56,537 bases of DNA. Source: Gracilaria caudata (Eukaryota; Rhodophyta; Florideophyceae; Gracilariales; Gracilariaceae). Shown here piece by piece: positions 49,402 to 56,537 of this stretch. The notes beneath the pieces were generated by a model. It had not been told where the DNA came from, searched no databases, and saw only the letters and a list, made by a program, of their open reading frames with translations. The position numbers and the translations under genes were made by a program. Every line of letters starts with the position of its first letter. The stretch's first letter is position 1. The stretch spans positions 1 to 56,537 of the forward strand of contig JASCIV010000059.1 in the NCBI GenBank assembly GCA_030374735.1, read 5' to 3'.

Positions 49402-50166
49402 CTAGAAGGGCTCTGAGCGATGCGTTTGCATGTGTCGCGCAAGCACAGACTTGCGGCCAAAGGTTTTGCGCCCGGGGCACACATGGCACTCGTAAGGCCG
49501 TTCCTTGTTGTGTAGGACACGAATATGTCGATTGAGATCCCCACGATGGCCAAATGCGGCCGTGCATGCGTCGCATTTGTACGGTCTTTCGCCATCATGC
49601 ACAGTCTTTATGTGAGCCTTGAGCCCGGATTTCTGGGAAAAAGCTCGGGAACAACCTGGCTTATCACACTTGAACGGGCGTTGGTGCAGATGAACAGCTC
49701 GCACGTGACTGTTGAGGTTTGACTTTTGACCGAACATGCGGCCACAGTTGGCGTAGGGGCACTCGAAGTTGCGCTCGCCGAGATGGACGAGCTTCATATG
49801 TTTGACGAGGTTGGAGTTCTTCTTGAAGGCGACGCCACACTGAGCGCACTGATAGGGCTTCTCGGGGATGACGCCGATGGGATGAGCCTTGTGATGACCA
49901 GTTGCGAAGTACACGCACTTGAGCTGGTGCTGTTGGAGTGCGGCCTGTGTGCTGTAGATTGCGTGACAGCCGACGCAGTCGTACTTACCAGACGGGCTGT
50001 TAAGAACGGTGCTCCAGTAGTCGGAGGTGTTTCGCGGGGGCGATTGGGTGTGCGAATAGGACGACGACGGAGCGTGCGTTGAGGAGGAGGAGGAAGACGA
50101 TGACATCGGCGGGGAGTACACGGGCTGATTTGAAAAAGATGAAGAAGCGAAGGACTGATATTCCAT
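49402..50166 (-). CDS. C2H2 zinc-finger protein
   Basis: A single-exon protein of 254 aa. The first ~60 residues are Ser/Pro/Tyr-rich with a run of eight Ser and are probably an activation or disordered region. One CX2C-type finger (YDCVGCHAIYS ... HQLKC) has an atypical end. Five regular C2H2 fingers follow from about residue 104 to 250, linked by HxGER(N/P)F/Y-like linkers, two of them with the CX4C spacing (CPYANC, CDKPGC) common in TFIIIA-like fingers. The likely role is sequence-specific DNA (or RNA) binding in the nucleus. It is convergent with the EPT gene (68 bp). The target is unknown. Confidence 0.92.
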   Translation of the reverse strand: MEYQSFASSSFSNQPVYSPPMSSSSSSSSTHAPSSSYSHTQSPPRNTSDYWSTVLNSPSGKYDCVGCHAIYSTQAALQQHQLKCVYFATGHHKAHPIGVIPEKPYQCAQCGVAFKKNSNLVKHMKLVHLGERNFECPYANCGRMFGQKSNLNSHVRAVHLHQRPFKCDKPGCSRAFSQKSGLKAHIKTVHDGERPYKCDACTAAFGHRGDLNRHIRVLHNKERPYECHVCPGRKTFGRKSVLARHMQTHRSEPF

Positions 50167-51708
50167 AGGCTGGGGTTCGAAGAAGGTGGATCAATGGGTG
50201 AGTGGAGTGGTTGACTGGGATTAGAGGTCTGGTGGGGTTGAGAGAGGGTGTTGGGGTTGGAGGTGGGGGGAGGCGAGGGGGGTAGGGGGAGCGGCGGCGA
50301 CGGAAGCGAGGACGACGAGCGGTGAACTCGGTGACGGCGACGGCGCGTGGAGCTTTTAAGCGCGACGAGCGCGAGTTGGTGTGTGTAACGTTGTAAACTG
50401 TGCGCCAGCAGCTGGTAAATTCCTGTTCCAACCGCTGCGCTCGTGCGGCTGACGTCGTGTGGTGTGACGCGCGTGCGCGGCACGCGTGGTGCTGCGCGTG
50501 TGGAACGCTGGCCGCGCTCGCTGCGCAGTGACATGTTCTTCGTGCGTGTTTTTTTCTTTTTATTTTGGAATTTTCGTGTTTTGGCAATTTGGTCACGCTG
50601 TTGCGGCAGTGGAGGGGTTTTGGTTTGTTTTGTGCTTTGACGGCACTTTTACATGGAGGTTACATGCGTGATCGGAATAGCGATGCAAATTGATTTTCGC
50701 GCGCCATGGTTTTTTTGATACACACGGAACAAATCACATGGCGCGCTCGCTGGGGTGGCGCGTTGCTGCTGCTGTGGCGCGTGGTTGTGCTTTCGCTGGC
50801 ATGTGCTGTCACAGCGACAGACCAAATCGGCGTGTGCGTGCTGCCGAAGGCCCTTCCTCACTCAACAGTAGCCTCCGCGCGCTGCGAGCTGGAGCCCACA
50901 TTCCTCGATCGCTTTGCGCGCAGTCATGCAGCTTGGCAGCCCGCATCTTGATCCCAGAAACGTACCAACCCATCGCGAGCACACGATCTAGCGCTTTCCG
51001 GCATGGAACGCCGCCTAGATTTTGTTAGCGTGCCGCATCGACAAACATCGCCGATACCACCTCTGCGCCATTGATTCTCTTTTGATTGAAAAACGTTGCG
51101 ATAGCAAAACTGCTGCGCAGATTACAGCTTAGCTCCATCTTCAAGCATTGGACCCTCTCGCCATGCCGTCCAAAACAAGTCTGTATTCACGGAGAAAATC
51201 CTTACTCGCGCAAAGGCGCAGAGCGCCAAGAATAACTTGAGCTGTCAAAATCGCGCTCACTGCAAGAGCCCCATATTAAAGCCAACTTGCAGATTTGCAG
51301 AAACTCGAAGCTAGTAGTCAGAACTTCCGACTCAAATGCGGGTGTGTATCCTGAGAGCGCATTTGCAGACACAGAATGAAAAGAAATTGGCTGGACAGTG
51401 CGCTTGGCGCCCATCCTCCTGATGATCGCTTGGGGAAAACAGAGAAGACTCATTCCGATACTTTCGAATATTTTTATCAATTTCTGTGAGAAACGCTCGT
51501 TTTTGGAAGTTTGACGCAGTGCCTTCGCAGCTGTGCCACAGCCTGCACAGCCGCTGAGAGTGGTGTACCGCGCGGTACAGCAATCCGCGGAACAACAACG
51601 CAGCTCTGCGCGTGCGCACGCACTTTCTCAAGCATCGCCCAGGCTCGCCCAGGCTCTTCCAATCCACAGCAGCATCGCTCCGCGCGCCACTGCCAAGCCC
51701 GGCAAAAC
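50167..51708. other. Long divergent spacer, zinc-finger gene and TMEM115
   Basis: 1.5 kb between head-to-head genes, the longest divergent spacer in the alternating block. The first ~400 bases are G-rich then GC-rich. A short plus-strand frame at 50706-50951 encodes a hydrophobic leader but nothing recognisable; it is not called. Confidence 0.5.
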
Positions 51709-52761
51709 ATGGAGTCCAACTCGGTACGCAAAAGCACCACTCTTCAAGGCCCCGCACGTCCCGCAGCCAATCTAACATGCCCTTCCAAGTTGAGCACCGT
51801 TTCGTCCACCCCGCCCACCACCAAGTTGATCAGAATTTTCGCGCTACAGACCTTTCTCACCACGCTGCTACTCACTCCAACCCCGCTGCGAGATCCCTTG
51901 TTACGAAACTTTGCGCTGCTTCCATCCGCCACCTTAGCGCAATCCAAACTGTGGAACGTGGTGACAGCGCCGTATTTCGAATCGCACCCCGCCAGAAGTT
52001 TTCTTAACATTGCGTGTCTCATATATCTTTCTCGATACCACTTGTCTCCGTGGAGCAATGCGCAACTTCTCGCGTATATTACGATTGTTAACGTATTCTC
52101 CGCTTGCGTCACTTGCGTTGTGATGCTCGCCGCATATGTTGCCACACGAGCTGGTACTTTTATGTACGTTTTCACTCTTGATCCATGCACGTTTTTTTTT
52201 TTTCACCCAAAGCTGACGTCAGGAATCTCCAGATTTACCCCTATTGCAACCACGAGCGGTGTTTGTGCTTCTTTATTACTTGTATTCAAACAACTCCACC
52301 CTGACGTGAGCTTGGGGCTATCTGATTTTAACATTACCTCAACCTACTTTCCTTTGTGCTACCTTACGATCATGGCGGCACTCACGGTTTTGAAGCTCAC
52401 ATCAATCGGTGTACTTTTCTTCACGGGCTGTGCGTTACAAGCGGCGTGGACATATATCCGCTTCTTCAAACGAGCTCAGGATGGAACGTATGGAGATCAA
52501 TCAGATTCTTTTGCTTATTCAGCTCTGTTTCCCCATATCATCAGACCCATCATCTCTCCACTGGCAGCTGTGATGTACATATTGTGGTCACCTGTGCTCA
52601 GGAAGTGGCAACAAACAGACGCATCGAACAGCTTACCAACGGTGCAGGAGCCGAGCAAAGCTTCTGACAGAGATGCAGAAAGACGTCGTCAAAGAGCACT
52701 TCTGGCATTGGAGGAGAAGTTGAAAGCTGACGCTGCTAAAGAGGCAGGCAATCCTGTCTAA
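51709..52761 (+). CDS. TMEM115: TMEM115 family rhomboid-like Golgi protein
   Basis: The best model has two exons, 51709-52163 and 52233-52761, giving 327 aa. A 69-nt segment between them begins GTACGT, contains CTGAC and a T12 tract, and ends TCCAG. It is a multiple of three without stops, so reading through would give 350 aa. Removing it restores the TMEM115 pattern (GTFIFTPIATTSGVCASLLL), where homologues have no insertion. About six hydrophobic segments follow a Ser/Thr-rich N-terminus. Family landmarks are KLWNVVTAPYFES, LVFKQLHPD, and GDQSDSFAYSALFPHIIRPIISPL near the end, then a charged C-terminal helix. TMEM115 is an inactive rhomboid-like protein linked to Golgi retrograde transport. 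Confidence 0.88.
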   Translation: MESNSVRKSTTLQGPARPAANLTCPSKLSTVSSTPPTTKLIRIFALQTFLTTLLLTPTPLRDPLLRNFALLPSATLAQSKLWNVVTAPYFESHPARSFLNIACLIYLSRYHLSPWSNAQLLAYITIVNVFSACVTCVVMLAAYVATRAGTFMYVFTLDPCTFFFFHPKLTSGISRFTPIATTSGVCASLLLVFKQLHPDVSLGLSDFNITSTYFPLCYLTIMAALTVLKLTSIGVLFFTGCALQAAWTYIRFFKRAQDGTYGDQSDSFAYSALFPHIIRPIISPLAAVMYILWSPVLRKWQQTDASNSLPTVQEPSKASDRDAERRRQRALLALEEKLKADAAKEAGNPV

Positions 52762-53173
52762 ATCGCCACGCTCACACTCCTAACTCTTTGAGAACAACCT
52801 GTACGACCAAAAAACGTGCATTCGTGCAATTTATTCGAGACGAACACACGCTTTGAAATACCTTTGTATGTAAGAGAATAATCATCACTGTGTGGTGGAC
52901 AACGCCATCTATCGTCTTTTACGCGCCGATTCCATTCGTCCGTCGTCGCAAACAGGGATAGAGGGAGAGAACAAAGCGGCGCGCTGCTTAACAGTGGAAT
53001 AACCGCAGGGCGAAGTACAGAACCCCGGAAAAAGATGATATAAATGCTAGTTGTACAAACTATATTTCCACACAGAGTCAGTCTCGTTCATTCGCAAGTA
53101 TCCCAACGCAGGAAGCGTAGACTTGAGCGGCTCATCGCTCACACTGTACAACTAGCTTTCCTGCTGCTTGGGT
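52762..53173. other. Convergent spacer, TMEM115 and NOT3
   Basis: 412 bp between 3' ends. No gene is seen. Confidence 0.5.
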
Positions 53174-54904
53174 TTAAACCAATTCGTCTTCCAAGAACCG
53201 ATACTCAAAAGCGAACTCTGACTTGATCCGTTGACACCACCCGCTCCCTTGCCCTCTAACCACCACATTAGCATAGTCAAAGTAAATGAAAGTTCCAGTT
53301 TCGAATTCGTCAGTAGAGACCTTCGGATCTTCGTGTCTCTGGAACCAGGTTAGGTACTTTTTGTGGAACCGCCATCCTTGTCTCTTCAACTCTCTTGCCG
53401 CAAGATATTGTTGAAAAGTACCTTGCTGGTAATAGAATATAAAGAACAGCGTATCTGGTTCGAAACGAGCAAATACTTCCTCGCTCTCAAAGATTGGCGC
53501 TGCCACGCTCGGAAAGCACGAAGGAACTGCTGCTGGGTTTCTAGCCGTTTGCGCCGGAGCCGTTCCTCTCGGCGGCGGATTGTTTGAAGCTAAGCCAGAC
53601 TCATGTTCTCTCTCCTGAAACTGCGCCAAAGCAAACTCGAGCTCGTCAATAACTGGATCCGTGCTCTCAAGCTTTTCTTCTGCGCTTTCGGGGCTTGTTG
53701 TTTCGGGCGCAACGGGCTGAGTCGTGGTATTTAGCGGCGCTCCTGCCGGAGCTGCATCTTTTGTTCTTGCTCCATTGACTGGATGACGAATTGGCGCAGT
53801 GGTATCATTGGCACGAAGGTTATTTAGACGACCTAGCTCTGCTGCCGACGAGGTGGCAGCCGGTTTTGTACTTGTCGGCTTGAGGTTTGTATTACCCTTC
53901 ACAACAGAACTCATCAATGGCGCGTTGCCCCGATTGGCTGTTGTATCTCGCGCAGGTACGGTGTTGGTTCGGTTTGTGCTCGGCTCGACCCGTGTTGGTG
54001 ATCTATCGACGCCTCTGCCATTCTTGGGGGAGGTAGCGCGGTTCGAAACTGACGATTTGGTACTACTATTACGTCCACCCCGACTATTTCGAGGCGATGA
54101 AGGGTTCTTCTTGGAATGTGAGTGATTCTCCTCCTCGTCGTCGCGATCACGATCGCGATCACGTTCACGATCATGACCACGCGACTTTTTAGATATTGTT
54201 GGTTGAGGTGCTGGAGTTGAGTCAAGATTGAGAGCATCGTACATCTCAACATCTTCGTAAAAATCGGGGTCTTGATTGCTTTCGATGTAATAATCTACAC
54301 TGTCCTTCAAATCAGAAGCTTCTGCAGGTGTTACAGCATCGTTGTACACAGCTCTTAAAACTCTTTCAAGCATTGTGACGTGATACTTATGTCGGGTGAT
54401 CACTTCCTTAAGTTGCGACACGCGAGGATTTTCTTCTGACCTCTTCTTCCGTTTTCCAGAGTGAAGCGTTTCTATTTCTGCTTCGAGCTCTTCTGTCTGC
54501 TCTTCTAAACGAGCAATGGCCTCCTTAACCCACTCGCCGACACCGGTCTTTGCCTTTTGTTTGGGGTCTGTGCGGTCCTGCGCCAGACCCTCCTTGGAGA
54601 AGGCTTTTGTTTTGGTTTCCTTTTCGCAGATCTTGAACTTTTCCATTTTCTCCTCGATTAGCTTGCGGTTGGCGTCAAGTTTTGTCTTGTCCTTGATGGA
54701 GCTGTCCCCTTGCCATGTCTTGATCTGGTCTCTTAAGCGTTGAAGCTTTTTGATTTCCTTCTTGAGGTCGCCCTCATACTTCTCCTTCTGGGCGGTGGTG
54801 GCGGCGCTGTACACCTTGTCCCAAATCTGTTCAAAGACCTGGACACCCTCATCGACCTTCTTAAGCACCCGGTCTATTTCACCCTGGAGCTTGCGGCTGG
54901 CCAT
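53174..54904 (-). CDS. NOT3: CCR4-NOT complex subunit NOT3/NOT5
   Basis: A single-exon protein of 576 aa. The N-terminal coiled-coil domain (residues 1-~230) is strongly conserved: RKLQGEIDRVLKKVDEGVQVF, KYEGDLKKEIKKLQRLRDQIK, KTKAFSKEGL, HKYHVTMLERVLR and QDPDFYEDVE. The middle ~230 residues are disordered and rich in Asn, Thr, Pro and Ala, with an Arg/Asp-alternating run (RERDRDRDRDDEEE). The C-terminal NOT box (about 470-576) includes DTLFFIFYYQQGTFQQYLAARELK, WRFHKKYLTWFQRHEDP and FIYFDYANV. NOT3 is part of the deadenylase complex that shortens mRNA tails. The ATG at 54904 matches the family start; an in-frame ATG at 54916 adds four residues. Confidence 0.95.
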   Translation of the reverse strand: MASRKLQGEIDRVLKKVDEGVQVFEQIWDKVYSAATTAQKEKYEGDLKKEIKKLQRLRDQIKTWQGDSSIKDKTKLDANRKLIEEKMEKFKICEKETKTKAFSKEGLAQDRTDPKQKAKTGVGEWVKEAIARLEEQTEELEAEIETLHSGKRKKRSEENPRVSQLKEVITRHKYHVTMLERVLRAVYNDAVTPAEASDLKDSVDYYIESNQDPDFYEDVEMYDALNLDSTPAPQPTISKKSRGHDRERDRDRDRDDEEENHSHSKKNPSSPRNSRGGRNSSTKSSVSNRATSPKNGRGVDRSPTRVEPSTNRTNTVPARDTTANRGNAPLMSSVVKGNTNLKPTSTKPAATSSAAELGRLNNLRANDTTAPIRHPVNGARTKDAAPAGAPLNTTTQPVAPETTSPESAEEKLESTDPVIDELEFALAQFQEREHESGLASNNPPPRGTAPAQTARNPAAVPSCFPSVAAPIFESEEVFARFEPDTLFFIFYYQQGTFQQYLAARELKRQGWRFHKKYLTWFQRHEDPKVSTDEFETGTFIYFDYANVVVRGQGSGWCQRIKSEFAFEYRFLEDELV

Positions 54905-55351
54905 GGTGGCTACCATGAACGAGGCGAAGGAGGGGCGAGAAAAGGGCACGGGAAGGGGGTAGCGAGAGCGCTTTCAGCCGCAGCGTACGAAGAATGACGA
55001 TGGCGTTCGATTGTTATTGTACAAGTTGGAGAGCAGCGCAGTTGAAAATCAGCTGGTGTGGAGATTGTGCGGGATGCTATGCGTTGCGTTTGGAGTTTGC
55101 GCGCACACAGGCGGTGACGGTGGAGCGTTTGATACCATTCCCACAAAAATGACGCAGGTGGTTGATTTTGTACTGCGTGTGCACGTGGCCACTATGCAGC
55201 GTATGCCACGCGTACAAGCTGTGAGCTCACTGAGCTGTGCGGCTGTCAACAGCGCTCAACGGCGGACTTGGAGGTCCACCCGCCGCGCGCATGCGTGGCG
55301 CACTGCGTGCTCCGACGCGCTGCTCCGCGGCGTCGAGCCGAACGCAACACG
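54905..55351. other. Divergent promoter, NOT3 and photolyase-like gene
   Basis: A 447-bp spacer, GC-rich toward the photolyase-like gene. No gene is seen. Confidence 0.55.
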
Positions 55352-56329
55352 ATGGGTGCCTTCGTAGCTCCGCTTCCGCTGCCTTCCGCGCGCTCAAATC
55401 GCACGCATCTCGTGCAGACCAGCGCCGATTTGCGTGGCGTGCCGTATTCCTCCGCGCCTTCGCCGCTGCCGCTGGCAAACTGCGCGCCTCGAAGCGATGC
55501 GCATGCAGAACGAGCGCCGATTGGCGGGGTGAGAACACACGTGGTGGTGGTGTGGTTTCGATGCGATCTTCGACTTCATGATAACCCGTGTCTGGCTGAA
55601 TTGGAGCATTGCGCGGTTGCGCCGCTTCTCCTGCTACCGCACGCGCCGTCGCAGTCGCTGCTGGACGCCGCGCACGACCTGCGTGCGGCGTTGCGGGAAA
55701 GAGGGACTGAGCTTTATGTGCGACAGGCTGCAGACGATGCAGCGGTGGTTGTGAGACAGTTTTGCCAGAGCGTGGGTGCTACCCATCTGCACTTTGCAGC
55801 AGACGTGAGACGAGAAAATCGCATGCTGGAACAACGCGTGCAGCGCGAGGTTGCCAGTGCCGGCACCTCGGTGATAAAGTTTTGGAGCGGCGGGTTGTTG
55901 AGTCCCGATCAACTGCCGTTTGGCGTGCAAGACATGCCAGAAGACTGCGACGCGTTCGCCGAGGCGGTGCGCAACGTGGCCATCTCACGGCCGCTGGACG
56001 TGCCGGCCGCGTTCAACGGCGTGCGCGACGTGCCGTGCGGAGAGATCCCGGGACGGAGAGAGGGCGCCGGCGGAGAGCAAATGGCGCTCAGAGGGCTGGA
56101 CGAGTACTGTAACGGTGCGCTGGCGACGGTGCAAGGAGTCCGGCTGCAGACCAGCTTCGGTCGACTGGGGCCGTTCCTGGAGATGGGCTGCGTATCGCCC
56201 AGACTGCTGTGGGATCGGGTTGTGGCGCGCGGCGAACGTAGCGTGCGGCGGTATTGCGCCGAGTTCGAGCTGCTGCTGCGCGAGTTCGTGCGCTTCATGA
56301 CGCTCAAGCGCGGCGAGCTGCCGGCGTAG
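55352..56329 (+). CDS. Photolyase/cryptochrome-like protein, truncated, plastid leader
   Basis: A single-exon protein of 325 aa. Residues 1-~55 form a Ser/Ala/Pro/Arg-rich leader starting MGAFVAPLPLPSARSNR, nearly the same motif as the UPF0301 protein at 24806. The photolyase N-terminal alpha/beta domain follows (VVVWFRCDLRLHDNPCLAELE, then ATHLHFAADVRREN and FWSGGLLSPDQLPF). A short piece of the helical FAD domain comes next (FLEMGCVSPRLLWDRV, ELLLREFVRFMTLKRGELPA), then a stop at 56327-56329. Full-length photolyases and CRY-DASH need about 200 more residues for FAD binding and the Trp chain, which are missing here. The length resembles the short photolyase modules of some plant and algal proteins. 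An intron to further exons beyond 56329 is not excluded, but no donor is obvious. Confidence 0.82.
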   Translation: MGAFVAPLPLPSARSNRTHLVQTSADLRGVPYSSAPSPLPLANCAPRSDAHAERAPIGGVRTHVVVVWFRCDLRLHDNPCLAELEHCAVAPLLLLPHAPSQSLLDAAHDLRAALRERGTELYVRQAADDAAVVVRQFCQSVGATHLHFAADVRRENRMLEQRVQREVASAGTSVIKFWSGGLLSPDQLPFGVQDMPEDCDAFAEAVRNVAISRPLDVPAAFNGVRDVPCGEIPGRREGAGGEQMALRGLDEYCNGALATVQGVRLQTSFGRLGPFLEMGCVSPRLLWDRVVARGERSVRRYCAEFELLLREFVRFMTLKRGELPA

Positions 56330-56537
56330 CCGCGGTGCGAAGCGAAGCGCAGTAAAAACGTTGGAGCGCGTGAAGTGCGTGCGAAACGTGTCACGCATGT
56401 ATGTTTTGAAGGCGCGCTTCTGCTTGCTGTTTGGCTGCTCCATCGCCGTACGCCGCTCCGTGCAACGGCACCCCCTCCCACCCTGAACACCCCGCGAATC
56501 CGCCCCCGTCCCCTTCGCCCTTGTCCCTTCTCAACTG

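Noticed and set aside
50706..50951. Short frame with hydrophobic leader
   Set aside because: It could encode an 81-aa secreted peptide, but a GC-rich region, short length and no conserved feature make chance likely.
1..56537. CRISPR arrays, operons, ribosome binding sites, riboswitches
   Set aside because: The window is eukaryotic nuclear DNA; no direct-repeat array with unique spacers or known riboswitch core was seen.

Overview
This is a stretch of eukaryotic nuclear DNA, most likely from a unicellular red alga. The reasons are indirect but agree. The genes encode eukaryotic machinery (proteasome Rpn12, ORC5, CCR4-NOT NOT3, Elongator factor KTI12, DPM3, ArfGAP), and short GT-AG introns (69-144 nt) interrupt eight of them. 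Two plastid-type proteins start with nearly the same Phe-containing transit-peptide motif (AFVAP), a feature of red algal and glaucophyte plastid import. PurM and UPF0301/AlgH are plastid-type genes, and DHFR stands alone rather than fused to thymidylate synthase. The lineage is an inference and no species is claimed.

Layout. 1.6-5.3 kb: two unknown membrane proteins and a DUF3228 protein. 6.2-13.1 kb: a DM13-DOMON-cytochrome b561 redox protein, a hybrid ascorbate/cytochrome c peroxidase with a 19-nt exon, and a Glo3-type ArfGAP. 13.1-20.9 kb is the accessory-looking part: a triple-KIX gene made by exon-intron duplication, broken LINE-type retrotransposon pieces, palindromes, and an orphan coiled-coil protein of 600 aa. 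20.9-33.2 kb: a trehalose-phosphate synthase-like fusion with altered synthase residues, plastid UPF0301, an unknown protein, Rpn12, the mitochondrial translation GTPase GUF1 and a GT77-like Golgi glycosyltransferase. 33.9 kb: tRNA-Ile(AAU). 34.2-56.3 kb: fifteen protein genes that alternate strand without exception (DPM3, DEAD-box helicase, ORC5, KTI12, E2 enzyme, mL59-like protein, PurM, DHFR, DHHC-type acyltransferase, methyltransferase, ethanolamine/choline phosphotransferase, C2H2 zinc-finger protein, TMEM115, NOT3, truncated photolyase).

There are no operons or prokaryotic control signals. Neighbours are mostly housekeeping genes with unrelated jobs, arranged as divergent pairs sharing 0.3-1.5 kb spacers and convergent pairs whose stop codons can lie only 13 bp apart. 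Eighteen introns were placed from splice-site sequence and protein continuity; most carry CTAAC or CTGAC near the 3' end. The items most worth pursuing are the KIX array, the alternating gene order, the hairpins (especially the one inside the mL59/PurM divergent promoter) and the 13.9-20.5 kb accessory stretch.
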